The notes: a model not told the origin generated them from the letters alone. A stretch of DNA of 64,000 bases from Monosporascus cannonballus (GCA_004154925.1 QJNS01000066.1:124001-188000), one strand, 5' to 3'. Shown: positions 1-13,225, counted from the first letter of the stretch. Translations and numbers: made by a program.

Positions 1-1815
1 AACTTTTGGCGAAGTCTTATGGCATAAATCGGCTTAAATTATAAGTTATTTAACGTATTTAAACTATAATTAAATAAATAGATAAAACGAATAAATCAAA
101 CTTTAAAAATTTATATACGATATTACATTAATTACGAATAAAATAATTAGGTTAAGAAATTATTAATCTTATAGCCAACTTATAATACTAGTTATTACAA
201 AAATATCAAAATAATACCTGTAAACGCAAATTTTGGTTTTATTTTAAAAGTTTATAAGAAAGTACGTAATAACGGTCCAATTAATATTAAAATAATTTTT
301 ACGTTAAAATAATTACGATAGTTATATTAAAAGATAAAAATAAAACTGGAATTTGTACGAAATTAAATAAATAAATATTATAACCAGAAGAAATTAAAAA
401 GATTAACTTTCGAAAAAGGGGAAATAATTTTCCTCGCTACAAAAAATATTTAAATAAAACGACCTAGCAAAAATTTCGATTTCAAATATATCGGTCCATA
501 TAAAATCGCCAAGAAAATCTCAGAAAATAATTACCAATTGGAATTTCTACCAAAAGTTAAATTTTATCTAATTTTTTACGTTTTTGTATTTAAATTAGCA
601 GAAAATATAATTAAAATATATACGGCATAGAACGATATGGAAATAAAAAACGAATAGGTATACGAGGTGGAAAAAATTCTTAATATACGAAAATAAAACG
701 GACTTACTTAATATCTGATTAAATAAAAAAAGCACCTAAACTTTAAAAACATTTGAGAACCCGCCAAGAACCTTATTGGCGCCTAATGCCTATTAAAAAA
801 TTTTCACTAACGGCGACGGAATTATTAAAAAGAGCCCCTTAGTTAAGATTTTTAGGAATAAACCAATTAAGGGAAGTAAAGGATGGTACAGGAAGCGAAA
901 TTTCGGCCTCCGTATATTCCTATTTATCTAGCTTATTTATTAATTAAAAACCGTGATTAATAATTTTGATTTCTTTAACGTGAAAAAAAAATTTTAATAA
1001 CGAAAACGAAAAAGGCGCTTAATGGTCTTGTTGATATCACGTTATTTACGTACCAAATTCTCTTTTAATTTTTACTGAAGGCGTAAAAGCATCTTTTTAG
1101 CAATAACTTATTTATAATCTAAACGATCTTTTTCTTTTTTAATATAACGGCAGGAATTAATAAGGACGCCAGAATTATCGTAGCGACGACGGTTCTTAAT
1201 ATATTTGTTATAACGACGAATTTCTTTCATTATTTAATATTTGGTACCATTTTCGAAACCAAGCGTATACGGCATAATTTCAAAACCGAACTTAATAATA
1301 TAAGCAACCAAAAAATTTAGGTTTTCTTTTTGATTGGGACGATTACAAGGCTTACGGTTAACAATACGACCTGTTATATTAAAAGAAGATAACTTACTAA
1401 AAAGGAAAATCTTTAAAAATAAAAATCCTAAAAAAAGGGAAATTATATTACGACCCAACCCAAAATCGGCTACGAAAACGGTCGGACTTACAAAAAGTTA
1501 CGTAATTTGGATCTTTTTTGGCATCAAGATCGAAATAAATCCATACAGAACCAACCGAATCCAATAATATTAGATCTGTAATAACGTTAAAGATTTAATA
1601 AAAATCCAATTAACTTATAAAAGATATATACGCCTATTATTTCGATAATCTAAATAGCACCAGCTTGCAATATAACATCGTTACCTAAGGCACCTTTGGC
1701 ATTACGAAACGTGATACGTTACTGTATCTATTGCTCAGATTCCCACGATACTTCTGCCAACATAAAGCCGTCGACTTAAGGTTTAATAGTTGGTTAAACC
1801 CCATAGCTCGTCACA
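1..1815 (+). mobile_element. Ty3/gypsy-type LTR retrotransposon, 3' part, RIP-decayed
   Basis: The stretch is AT-rich and stop-riddled, and continues off the left edge. Bases 1-790 are visibly homologous to 4150-4940 of the next copy and, on the other strand, to 11760-12500 of the element at 10652-17425. This places it at the 3' end of pol (integrase C-terminus and beyond). It ends in an LTR that starts just after a purine-rich tract (polypurine-tract-like, about 1431-1445). The base right after it, 1816, resumes pol sequence of a second element, so this copy inserted into that one. The putative target duplication after the LTR is ATATT (ACATC in the homologous uninterrupted element). The 5' half is outside the window. 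Confidence 0.75.
1446..1815 (+). repeat. 3' LTR of the left-edge gypsy element
   Basis: The 370-bp repeat begins TATTACGACC (TGTTACGACC in its relatives) and ends GTCACA. It aligns with the 375-bp LTRs at 10652-11026 and 17051-17425 (opposite strand). The last 200 bp also resemble the LTRs at 5565-5915 and 62202-62551. Confidence 0.75.
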
Positions 1816-4800
1816 ATATTGTTTTATTCGAGAATTAGGATATAATCTTAAAAATATTATAAATACGCCAGTACGGAGTTTTCATTAACGGTGGAATTAG
1901 CGAGGTAAATTTTTTTTATTCCGTATTAATAAACAAAAAAAATAAGATTATAATATTCGATCGATGATGGCGACGAATGCAAATATAAGGATACGATAAA
2001 ATCTTTAATATTTATAAGAACAAAATAGAAAAAAGAAAATAGATATTAAAAAGAATACAACGTATTATTGTTGATATTAAAGCGAAATTAAGGTAGTTAA
2101 ATAATAATTTAGAATAATAATAATAGCATCCCAAAATATTAGAAACTTTAATTAATATATTACTATGATATTACAAATATAAACAATTTTTCAAAAAGGA
2201 GTATAATACGAAATTACCAGAACATAATCAATTAAATTATAAAATAATTCTTAAAAAGAGATTTTTAACGAAATTTTACCCCATTTACTATTTTGACAGA
2301 AACGAATTACGTATTTTCAAAGAATACTTGAAAGATCGGTTACAAAAAGAATAGATTCGATTTTCGAAATTATTAACAAAATACCTTATATTTTTGTGCC
2401 AAATAGGAATCGAAAATTACAATTTATATTTTATTAGTAATAATTAAATATTATTATATTTAATTACGGAAATAAAAGATTAATTTTACGGAATTAAATA
2501 ATTTAAAATATTCGATCTTAAAAATAGATATAACCTTATTAAAATTAAAAAAGTATACGAATAAAAAATAACTTTTAAAATAAAATACGGATTATTTAAA
2601 TATTTGGTTATATTAATAAAATTTACGAACGTACCAGTAATTGTTTAACGTATAATAAATATTATATTACGAAACTATTTTGACATTTTTGTTATTTGTT
2701 ATTTTGGTGACATTTTTATTTTCTGAACAATAAAAAGATATACGTAAAATACCTTTATAAAGTTTTTCAAGTTTTATAAAACGTAAAGTTATTTATTAAT
2801 ATAAAAAAGAATTACTTTTACAAATAAGAAATAAATTATTTGGAATATATTATTACCTCAGAACATATTAAAATAAATCTTAAACAAATCGTTGAAATTA
2901 CAAAATAACAAATATTAACAATAATTAAGAAGGTACAGGCATTTTTTGGATTTGCTAATTATTATAGGAAGTTTATTCGAAACTTTAGCAAAATCGTTAT
3001 ATTCTTAATGAATTTTACGAAAAAAAAAAACGAATATAAATGGACGCCAAATATGGAAAAAGTATTTTAAGATATTAAGGATACGATTATTAATAAACTA
3101 ATATTAATTATATATAATTTATATAGCTTTGTTAAATTAGAAACCGATATTTCGAATTTCGCGTTAAACGTAATAATCGGATAACGAAATAATTAAAGCA
3201 AATTATACCTTATTATATTTTTTTCGTACAAATTAAAAGGAGACGAACTTAATTACGGTATTTCAAATAAAGGATTTATGGTTCTTATTATGGCTTTTTG
3301 AAAGTTTAGGTATTTTTAAAGGGAAATTTATACCAGGTTAAAGTTTATACGGATTATTAAAATCTTGCCCGATTTATTACGACCAGGAAATTTATAAGAT
3401 AATAATTAAAATATATAGCAAAATTAGTAAATTTCGATTTCATTATTATTTATAAAAAAGTTTTAAAGAATAATAAAGTAAATATTTTAAATAGATAATT
3501 AAATTGCGAAAAACAATTAATTAAAATTAATTATATAATTTTCGATATTATTATAAAAATGTATATACGTTTAGAATAAATTATAATAATTCGAGCAGTA
3601 TCTTTTGATATATTTTAGAAAATTCAGTAATGTAATAACGGTTTCTTAGAAAATTAAAAAACGAATAAGATATAAATTTAGAAAAATATCAACAAAGTTT
3701 AATACGAAAAGTATATCAATATTAGTTATACAGATATTTAGGAATTTATAAAACCTTAAAAAAGCTTTGACGTATATATTTTTTTTTAAATTAAAATCGA
3801 TAATATAAAAAATTATGCGATAATACGATATTTACGCTAACGCAAAAAGTCGATAACATAAATTATACGGAAAAATATAACTATTACCAGTTATAAAGCA
3901 ATTATGATATTTAATTATATTTAACTTTATTACTACACTTCTTATCTTAAAAAGTTTAATTACGGAAATATATTACGATAATACTTTCGTCATCTTCGAT
4001 CGATTTACGAAATCTTCCTATTTTTTACCATATTATAAAAATATAAACGCCGAACAAATAAGATATATTTTCTTTAAATATATTTTTAGCATATATGGAT
4101 TATTTATGAAAATTCTTTTAAATAAAAAATTAATATTAGCATCAAAAATTTAATAAAGCTTCATAACATAAATCTGGTTAAATTACAAATTATTTAATTT
4201 ATTTAACCTTAAACGGATAAATAAATAAAACGAATAAATTAAACTTTAAAAATTTACTTACGATATTATATTAGTTAGGAATAAAATAACTAAGTTGAGA
4301 AATTATTAATTATATAACTGGCGTATAATATTAAGTATTATAAAAATATTAAAATATTATCTACAAACATAAATTTTGATTCTATTTTAAAAGTTTATAA
4401 AAAATATGTAATAACGGTTTAGTTAATATTAAAGTAATTTTTATATCGGAATAATTATAATAACTATATTAAGAAATAAAAACAGAATTAAAATTTGTAC
4501 GTAATTAAATAAATAAGTACTATAATTGGAAAAAGTTAAAATGATTAATTTTCGAAAAAAAGAAAATATTTTTTCTTGTTATAAAAAATATTTAAATAAA
4601 ACGGCCCAATAAAAAGTTTAATTTTAAATATATCGAGTTATACAAAATCGCAAAAATAATCTTAAAAAATAATTATTAATTAAAACTTCCACCAAAAGTT
4701 AAATTTTATTTAATTTTTTATGTTTTATTAGTTAAGTTAACGGCGGATATAATTAAGGTATATACGCTATAAAAGGATATGGAAGTAAAAAACCAACAAA

Positions 4801-5915
4801 TATACGAAATAGAAAAAGTTTTCGATATGCAAAAATAAAACGGATTTACCTAATATTTGATGAAATAAAAAAAATATCCAGATTCCAAGAACACCTGGAA
4901 ACCTGCCAAAAACCTTATTAGCACCTAACGCCTGTTACAGAACTTTTACTAATAACGACAGAATTATCCAAAATAATAATATTTCAGTCCACAAAATCTA
5001 AAAACAGAAATCCTTAATCTACCGTATTTTAATTAATAACATCTACCTTATTTAAGGCCTATATCTTAATTACGGATTCCGATTCCAATTATGCAAAATC
5101 GTTAAAATTATCTAAAAACTGAAAAGCGCGATTAATAAATTTCGCACCCTAAGATAAAACGTACTAGCGTTAACAATATATACGAAAAGAATACGCAAAA
5201 ACTTCTGACAAAGATTTTTCGGCAATTAACCGTTCCTTTTTAATCTTTTCGATTTTGCGATATGACGGTTAATTATAAAAATAAGGACCCCTATCCCGTC
5301 ACATAAACAACCTCGACGAACATACTCATTATAGCAAAAACCCCCGTCCATCATTTAACAATTAAACTGCCTGGCAAAACTAACAAAATAAGGCATTATG
5401 TTAAAACCTTCGAATTTAATTAAATTTGCCAGAGTAAATCGCTATTCGGATTTACGAAAACGACACTTAAACATATCGGAAAATATATTAAATAAATAAA
5501 GAAAACTTACCGAAAAGGAAAAAGAAATCTTAAGGGCAAAATTTATAAATAGGGGAAATCGTATTATAATTTAACGAACCACGGTTTTGAAAAACGGTTT
5601 ACCATCACCCAACTACTAAATACGTCATAAGGCGGATTACGTAATAAATTATTAATTCATTGGTAATACACCAGTAAGCCGGACTACTAACTTACTGGAA
5701 GTAATTTAACGAACCGAATCAAAATATATACGCTTATAATTTCCATAATCTAAATAATTTCAGTTTGCCATAATAATTCGTTACCTAAAACACCCTTGGT
5801 ATTACGAAACGTAACACGATTATTATATTTATTACTCAGATTTCCACGATACTCCTGCCAACATAAACCCGTACGACTAAGGTTTAATAGTTGGTTAAAC
5901 CTTCTAGCCGTTACA
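1816..5915 (+). mobile_element. Ty3/gypsy-type element, 5'-interrupted copy with pol and 3' LTR
   Basis: Pol remnant and 3' LTR of a second plus-strand copy. From base 1816 it aligns without a gap to the reverse complement of about 14850 downward in the 10652-17425 element, in the region just upstream of reverse transcriptase. Around 3421-3560 the plus-strand translation shows an RNase H tail (NFDFIIIYKKVLKNNKVN), matching the one at 13031-13225. About 4150-4940 matches the 3' end of pol seen at 1-790. The missing gag and 5' LTR presumably lie left of the window, beyond the inserted element. Many in-frame TAA/TAG codons make it dead; loss of C outside CG dinucleotides points to RIP. Confidence 0.75.
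5565..5915 (+). repeat. 3' LTR of the second gypsy copy
   Basis: The 351-bp repeat begins TATAATTTAACGAACC and ends GCCGTTACA, preceded by the purine-rich AGGGGAAAT. Its 5' half matches the solo LTR at 62202-62551 (opposite strand), not the LTR at 1446. Its 3' half is shared with all LTRs of this group. The following bases TTGTC are the expected target duplication; the partner is outside the window. Confidence 0.7.
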
Positions 5916-5920
5916 TTGTC

Positions 5921-8900
5921 GAAATTTTGTTATTTTATCTTTGCCTTACGTCCTTTCTAAGAACTTAATAATAAATTCGGTAATACGCAAATAATAAACG
6001 ATAAATTTCCTATAAGAATTCGCGAATGTTAAAAATACATCAATATTATAAATTAATTTTGGTTCTGGTTATATTTTAATAGTATCGACCCGTCGGCGGT
6101 CCATTTTTAACTCGTCGGTATTAATTACAAATCCTACAAAGAAACTTTGAAAAAATTCGTATTTTAACGTTTTCGCAAATATTTAATATTATAACAGCCG
6201 TTCGTGAACTAAATGAGAATATTTCGAATAATCTTTTCGTTATCCGAATAAATAATTATATTAATTAAGTATATTACCGATATATAATGAATAAATCCAG
6301 TTAATACGTTATATGTATAAGCTTAAAATATAATTGTATATTTAAATTGCCCGTATTACGTTCGAAAACTAATTTTTTATAAATTACTTTAGTAATGTTA
6401 ATACGCTAATAAACGTTTATAAAATTAATTTTCGAAAATATTTTAAATATCGCTAGGCGATTAATTATTTTTCAAATTACAAGCAAGGCATATTAATTTT
6501 TTATTATTACCTGATTTAGCTCTTTATAATTATCGTATAATCGGAAAATGCCCTTTCTTCGGCAGACCTAATATTGCTACCTTTACCTTCTTTTTCAAAT
6601 AATATAACCGGTTTACCTTTAGGCTTTTTAGGACATAATTTTCGAATGCTTTTTTAAGATTCCGAAATAAGGTAGAATAGGTTGAATAAGGGCGTTTTTC
6701 TTAGAATCAGATTTATTATATATTTTGCCTTTAATTGCTATAATATTTTTTTCGTTCTTTATTCGGAATATATTTGCCGGAAGTCTTTTAAGTATGTAAA
6801 GAAATCGGTTATCTCTTATTCCTGTTATTTGTCGAATTCCGGAATATTTATTTTTTTTGGGAAAGTTTATAAGGCTTACGATATAAATTTGTTTACCAAA
6901 AAATATTAAATATAAGATTTTTTACCTCAGAACCTTTTTTAGTAATCTATATAATTATTAATATATGGCTATATTTAATAAAACCTTTAACCTGTTTATT
7001 TTTGGTCTGGATAATAAGAAATCGGGCGTTTTACAGTTACGGCATATTTAAAAATGAATTTGCTTAAAATTTCATTCGTTTCTGTTAATATTTATTATAT
7101 TCACAGAAATTTCGTACGCCTTATAATTTTTGTTACACGTATTGCTAGGGCCGATAAAACCTAGAATATGCACAGAAATTAATTGGAAATTAAGTCTTTT
7201 CGTTAATTTTCTACTTTTAAAATTTACCTATCTTCCTGTATCTATATTTACTTATATTGCTATATCCTTCGTACTTTTCTTAAAAAATACCTTTCTTTTA
7301 AAAAGACGGCTTTATTCCGACCGTTATATAATTATTAGCCAAAATAGACGGGACGTATACTCTTATTCCGGCTTTTTTAGATTTATCTTTAAGAATTTAT
7401 TTAATTTATCGTTATATATCATAACATTTTGTACGGCTTTTAGAGATTAGTTTCTATACAGCCGGGATAATACGGTTTTCGTATTTCATTTGGCTTTGTA
7501 ATTTGCGGTTTTGTAAATTAATATCTTTTAATTATAATATATAAATAAGCCCTTATATAATTAGGGATATTAAGTCGTACGGGTTGATTTTAATCGGAAT
7601 TAAATCGGCGATTATCTGCTTTCTAAATATAAAAACGCTTACGGTTCTTATTATTTTTATGCACCATTTTTAATTTGATTTAAGGAATTCTTTTTTGAAA
7701 CCGTTAAAATTAAATCGTTTATTCTTATTAATATTTTTAGCGGTAAATGCTCGGTTTTTTGTGCTTTTTTTTAGATATCCTAATAACATTGTGCTATATT
7801 TACTATATTATAAATTCGTTTTAATATAACGTTTTTTGATAATAAAATATTTCGTAAGCTAAATATTAATTTATAAAAAAAGAAAAACTAAAATATTTAT
7901 TATTTTAATCGTTTTCCGAGTTAAAAGCGTTTATAAACTTTATTTTATTAACTAAAGACTTTTATTTAACGTAAAAGTTTAACTGCGATTAATCGGATTA
8001 TTATTGTAATTCTATAAATTATTTCTTATATTCGATATCGAAAAAATTAGGATTTACTTAATTTTTGTTTATAAAAATCCCTAAATTCTTTTTTATTAAT
8101 TTTTGTTCTCTAATTCAAATAATTAAACATAATGCAGTATAATTATTAAACGTTTGTAATAAAAACGTTTGTAATAAAAACGTTTGTAATAAAAACGTTT
8201 GTAATAAAAACGTTTGTAATAAAAACGTTTGTAATAAAAACCTTTATATGGCCTATGACCTATTAAATATAAATAAAAGTATTTTGTTTTAATTTTTTAA
8301 CGTCAATATCCGTAATAAATTTTATTTAATCTTTTTTTAATTAACATACGTTCGGGAACCTTCAAATAATTATAATGCGGTATTCGTTTATCGCTTTTAA
8401 GCTTTTACGACGATATCGTACTTAATTTATTAAGTTTTTAACACATCTTATTATTTATATTTCGGCCAGTTATCAGAACAATTCCAAACGTTATGCATTT
8501 TATTAACGAATAATTTCCAAAAATTTAATTATTATTAAAAAATTTAATTTCTTTGATTTTAAAATCCCGGATACAGTGGTTATATTACATCTATTTTCGG
8601 AACGTTTAATTAACGGTTATCGAAACACATTTTTATTATATATATAAATCAATTCGCGATTCCGGTAATTATGGTTCTTTTATTTATTAAGGCTCCGTTA
8701 TAGGCTTTTTCGCCTGTTTTCGTACCGTAATCGGTCGTTCGTTGGTTAGGTTCCGATCGGCGGTCTTTTCGATTAATAACCTAATTTTGTTTTATAATCG
8801 GCGAACTTTGGTTTTAATAATTATTACGTTATCCTTTATAATAAATATGGAAGAATTATAAGGTAATAAATAATTATAAGTCAGGATAAAGAAATTTCGG

Positions 8901-8940
8901 CTTAGTCGTAAAGCAAATTTCAAAAAATGAATGTATTAGA
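5921..8940. other. RIP-decayed AT-rich stretch, unclassified
   Basis: AT-rich sequence with C mostly kept in CG dinucleotides, typical of RIP. Short open frames (6682-6909 and 7130-7450, plus strand) show no recognisable domain. Both strands were examined for reverse transcriptase, integrase and zinc-knuckle motifs and none was found with confidence. The stretch is probably one or more decayed transposons. Confidence 0.5.
8151..8240. repeat. 15-bp tandem repeat, six perfect copies
   Basis: Six uninterrupted, identical copies of CGTTTGTAATAAAAA. They lie inside otherwise heavily mutated DNA, and the sequence diverges at once after the sixth copy. Confidence 0.97.
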
Positions 8941-9386
8941 TTATTTCCATCTGGCGTTTCTTATTAACTGCCAGATGGTGGATTTATATTAGGAAGTGGG
9001 TCGGTAGTTAATCGGTAGCTGGTCGGCTACCAGCCTCATCCTCATAGGGGCTGTATTCTTACAAACAGAACCTTATTAAACGTCGCACCGTTTTCGAACT
9101 TGGCAACCGGGCTTGCCATATGGTGTTTTAGATACATCGAAGAAGAACGGTATAATCACCGTCAACATCTAAAAGAATTCTACTCCGCGTTCAATCGTGC
9201 ACTCCCCACACAAATAGCTGGATCATGGTCGAAGGAATTTATGGAGAGGCCATGCCTCCTTTGAAATCTATTTCGGGATATGCACAACACATCAACACAC
9301 CAGCCAGCCTTTGTCACTTCATGAACGTTCTTAAATGTTAACAGGTAAAGACAGGTGGAATACGGGTAGTATTCATCAGTTATAAC
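8941..9386. other. non-RIP-like intergenic sequence, possibly an LTR fragment
   Basis: Base composition turns ordinary here (mixed C and G). There is a 9-bp-stem inverted repeat, CCATCTGGC ... GCCAGATGG, at 8947-8978. On the minus strand a TG-starting segment from 9063 (TGTAAGAATACAGCCCC) with a TATAAA-like box near 8993 resembles a retrotransposon LTR, but no partner LTR was found. No gene was recognised. Confidence 0.35.
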
Positions 9387-9548
9387 TGTCAGATATAGGG
9401 GATATCAGTTGTTGTTGTATTCAGCTAATTGCGTGCGTTCTCGCAACGCATACCACTTTTGTGTAGCTTAGCAACGGAGTATATATGTTCCGATCAGAAG
9501 GTGACCTTTCCGTATTTGGTGTGCTATAGCACACCTGGCTAGCTGACA
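9387..9548 (+). repeat. 162-bp TG...CA repeat unit, copy 1, with 5-bp target duplication
   Basis: The unit starts TGTCAGATATAGGGG and ends CTAGCTGACA, and is flanked on both sides by ATAAC (9382-9386 and 9549-9553). An inverted, nearly identical 162-bp copy lies at 10244-10405. TG...CA ends plus a 5-bp duplication fit a solo LTR of a small-LTR retrotransposon (or a TRIM-like element). The inverted TGTCAG/CTGACA ends would also allow a MITE. No internal region linked to it was found in the window. Confidence 0.85.
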
Positions 9549-10198
9549 ATAACCCTCCAGAGTGGCGTATCATTACTATGTGCCTCTGTAGTCCGTCCCA
9601 GAAACTTATTTACGTAAACAAATTCTAGTAGAATTTTTCTACTTGAATTCGTCTCGAAATAATGCTGGGCCCGAGCTATCCGCCAGCTACGGGAAGAAAG
9701 AATGAGCTTCGGGCCGATCGGAAGATAGTCCTTATCTACTCCCTTACGAGCTGAGGATGTGTGACGCATTACCACCACTTAGCAAAGCAACTGTCTAGTG
9801 GTAGGTAGATATTACGTAGCACTACTGTAGGGTAAGTAGAATATCGCTGAATGGTGGAGTCACTGTGGAGACTTTAGCATGATTCTTTTTTCGATATAGC
9901 CTGACCCGGTGTGCTAACAGCAATTTCGCCAAGGCCATATAAAGTCCGCAGGCATATAAGACGAAAGGAAGAAAAGCGAAATTGATATAAAATGGCTAAG
10001 GTGAACGAAGCAACCTCAGTTTGTACATTGTAGACAAAAAGAATAAGTATTTTTTCGCTATTTACGGTTAACATGTGTTTTAAGACAATCGCCGCCGTGC
10101 TATTACTCATAGCCATGGTTTACGGCCATGTCGTCAGATATTTACGTCGGCAAATTTACGACAAGTTGGCATATTTCGGGTTAAAAGTGAACGGTAGC
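9549..10198. other. host or older sequence between repeat units, no recognised gene
   Basis: Moderate-GC sequence between copy 1 and the interrupted unit starting at 10199. Minus-strand open frames of about 80 codons (9539-9778, 9874-10116) show no family motif. Sequence 9554-10198 plus 19140-19161 represents the pre-insertion context, which was later cut again by the LTR element starting at 19162. Confidence 0.4.
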
Positions 10199-10243
10199 TG
10201 TCAGCAAGCCAGGTGTGCGTTAGCGCACCAAATACGAAAAAAC

Positions 10244-10405
10244 TGTCAGCTAGCCAGGTGTGCTAGAGCACACCAAATACGGAAAGGTCACCTTCTAATC
10301 GGAACATATATACTCCGTTGCTAAGCTACACAAAAGTGGTACGCGTTGCGAGAACGCACGCAATTAGCTGAATACAACAACAACTGATATCCCCTATATC
10401 TGACA
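10244..10405 (-). repeat. 162-bp repeat unit, copy 2, inserted in copy 3
   Basis: Reverse-complement match of 9387-9548 over the full 162 bp with only scattered mismatches. It starts TGTCAGCTAGCCAGG and ends ATATCTGACA. Flanks are AAAAC (10239-10243) and AAAAC (10406-10410), a 5-bp target duplication. It sits about 45 bp into an older copy of the same unit. Confidence 0.88.
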
Positions 10406-10651
10406 AAAACTACCTTTTAATCGGAACATATATATACCGTTGCTAAGTTACACAAAAGTTATATGCGTTGCGAAAGCGCACGCAATTAACGTCGGACCCC
10501 ATCTAATGAATTACCTTAGCAATAAATAAGACTTTTTTCCATAACAACCACCACTTTTTATAACAACACTTTGCGATAACTCTATAACCCTTTAGTTAAT
10601 TGATTTCGGGTAAAGATGGTTGGTTTCGACCGTAAGCGCAGAATTCAGGAT

Positions 10652-11026
10652 TATGACGGCTAGGCGGTTTAACCAACTATTAAACCTTAGTCGTACGGGT
10701 TTATGTTAGCAGAAATATCGTAGGAATCTGAGCAATAAATACAATAACGCGTTACGTCTTATAATACCAAGGGTGCCTTAGGTAACGAATTATTATTGCA
10801 AACTGAAGTTATCTAAATTATGGAAATAATAAGCGTATATATTTTTCTCTTTTTTCGCTTAATTATTTGTAATCATACGGCTCCTAATAATCATGATCGT
10901 TTGCGATTACCTTTAATTACTTCTAATTATTAGCTTAGCAGTAATTACCGTCACGTAACCTATGGGATGGTCCGTATAATCCTTGTTTAACCGTTTCTTA
11001 AGGTCAAAATTTATTAGGTCGTAACA
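10652..11026 (-). repeat. 3' LTR of the 10.65-17.4 kb gypsy
   Basis: 375 bp. On the minus strand it begins TGTTACGACC and ends CCGTCATA (CA end changed to TA). It aligns base for base with 17051-17425; most differences are C/T or G/A. Confidence 0.9.
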
Positions 11027-13030
11027 CGATCTCCTTTTTCCCAAAATCTTGCTCTTAAGATTTCTTTTCTTTTTCTTTTTTTCGTTTAATAAATATCCCT
11101 TTTTTTGCTTTTAATTATATCGTTTCGTATTTTCAAGATTTGTTGGGTTCTTCGTTTTTTTACTACTTATTATGTTAACCTCGTACAAGCTTATAACGAA
11201 TTTAGATACGAAATTATGCCTTACTTTTATTATTTTTCGAAAAACATAAGGTATAAAATAATAAAAAGTTTTTTAAGCTATAAGGAATACGTTAACCGAA
11301 ATTGATCTTGCGATAGAACCAGTATACCCATTTTTTCTTTACAAAATATTCGTTACGAATATTAACGTTTAAAACGTAAGGAAACATTTATTAAAAAGCG
11401 ATTGCTAAAACTTTAACGGCTTTACCTCGAGGCTTAACGTCGTTATTAAGAAAAAATCAATAAAAGTCTTTTTCGTTTTATTCGTTTACGTAAATAAAAG
11501 GCGTTAATTCGTTCGAAAGGTCTTACTATAGTATAACGTAAGTTCTAATCGTTAAACGAACTAAAAAAACAAAAGCGTCGAAAACAAAAATAATTGGAAA
11601 TTGCCGCTACGGCTGCCACATTAACACAAATTGCGGCCAATTAACCCGATATCCCGGCTATTAACCGGTCGGCTATTAATTAGGACGCGCCTATCGTTAC
11701 TAGTAAAAACTTTTTAACAAACGCTAAACGCCAATAAGACTTTTGGTAGGTTCGCAGATATTCTCGGAGTCCGGGTGCTTTTTCCATATAATCAGGTATT
11801 AAGTAAGTCCGTTTTGCTTTCGTATATCGAATATCTTTTTTACTTCATATACCTGTTCGTCTTTTACTTCTATATCGTTTTATACCGTATATATTTTGAT
11901 CGTATTTATTATTACCTAGAATAAAGAAATATAAAAAAATAGATAAAATTTAATTTTTAATAAAAATTCCATATGGTAATTATTTTCTGAAATTTTCTTA
12001 ACAACTTTATATGGACTAATATACTTAAAATCAAATATTTTTATTAGGTCGTTTTATTTAAATATTTTTGGCAAAAAAAAAACTATTTCCCCTTTTTCCG
12101 AAAATTAATCCCTTTAACCTTTTCTGGTTATAATACTTATTTATTTAATTACGTACGAACTTTAGTTTTATTTTTATTTCTTAGTATAATTATCGTAATT
12201 ATTTTAACGTAAAAGTTATTTTAATATTAATTATACTGTTATTACGTACTTTTTAAAAGACCTTTAGAATAAAACCAAAATTTGCGTTCGCTAATATTAT
12301 TTTAATATTTCCGTAACAATTAATATTATAAGTTAATTATGTAATTAGAAATTTCTTAACTCTGTTATTTTATTCGTAATTAATATTATATCATAAATAG
12401 GTTTTTAAGGTTTAATTTATTCGTTTTTTTATTTATCTATTTAAGGTTTAAATATGCTGAATAATTTATAGTTTAGGCTAATTTATATTATAAAACCTTG
12501 CTAAAATTTAAATACAAATATTAATTCTTTATTTAAAATAATTTCTATCAATAATCCGCATATATTAAAAATATATTTAAAGAAAATATATATTACTTAT
12601 TCGGTGTTTATATCCTTATAAGATGGTAAAAAATAAGAAGATTTCGGAAATCGATCGACGATTACGAAAGTACTGTCGTAATATATTCCCATAATTAGAT
12701 TTTTGATAAAAGAAATTTAGTTATAAAATCGAATATAACTAAATACTATAATTATTTTACAACTAGTAATAATTATAGTTTTCCGTATGGTTTATGTTAT
12801 TGGGTTTTTACTTTAGCGCAAATATCGTATTACCCTATAATCTTTTGTCTCATTAATTTTAATTTTAAAAAATATATATATATTAAAGCCGTTTTAAAAT
12901 TTTATAAATTCCTGCATATTCGTATAACTTATATTCGCATATTTTTCGACCTAGATCCTTTTAATATTCCTTTACACCTTATATTTGTTTTTTGGTTTTT
13001 TTGAAAATCGTCGTTATACTGTTAAATCTT

Positions 13031-13225
13031 TTAATACATACCAAAAGGTATTATCCGAATTATCGCAATTTGTCTCAGGCGTAAATATTCTTTTATAATA
13101 ATATCGAAAATGGTATAATTAACCTTAATTAACTTTTCTTCAAGGTTTGATCGCTTGTTTAAAGCATTTACTTTGTTATTTTCTAAACCTTTTTTATGGA
13201 TAACAATAAAATCGAAATTCGCCAA
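13031..13225 (-). pseudogene. RNase H C-terminal fragment of gypsy pol
   Basis: A 64-codon open stretch starting MANFDFIVIHKKGLENNKVN, followed by ALNKRSN. This is the recognisable end of the Ty3/gypsy RNase H domain (family pattern FxIxYxKGxxNxxADALSRR). The D of ADALSRR reads N here, a G-to-A type change. RNase H removes the RNA strand during reverse transcription. It is a fragment of a larger dead pol frame. Confidence 0.8.

Noticed and set aside
8151..8240. CRISPR-like array
   Set aside because: The units are contiguous without spacers and the genome is eukaryotic; it is a simple tandem repeat.
5921..8940. Copia-type or LINE-type element
   Set aside because: Weak resemblances on both strands could not be tied to any ordered set of motifs.
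9539..10324. Small protein genes of 79-83 codons
   Set aside because: They overlap the inverted 162-bp units or have no homology; no promoter or splice support.
9387..10405. A single 1-kb DNA transposon with 162-bp terminal inverted repeats
   Set aside because: Each 162-bp arm has its own 5-bp duplication (ATAAC and AAAAC), so the arms are independent insertions.
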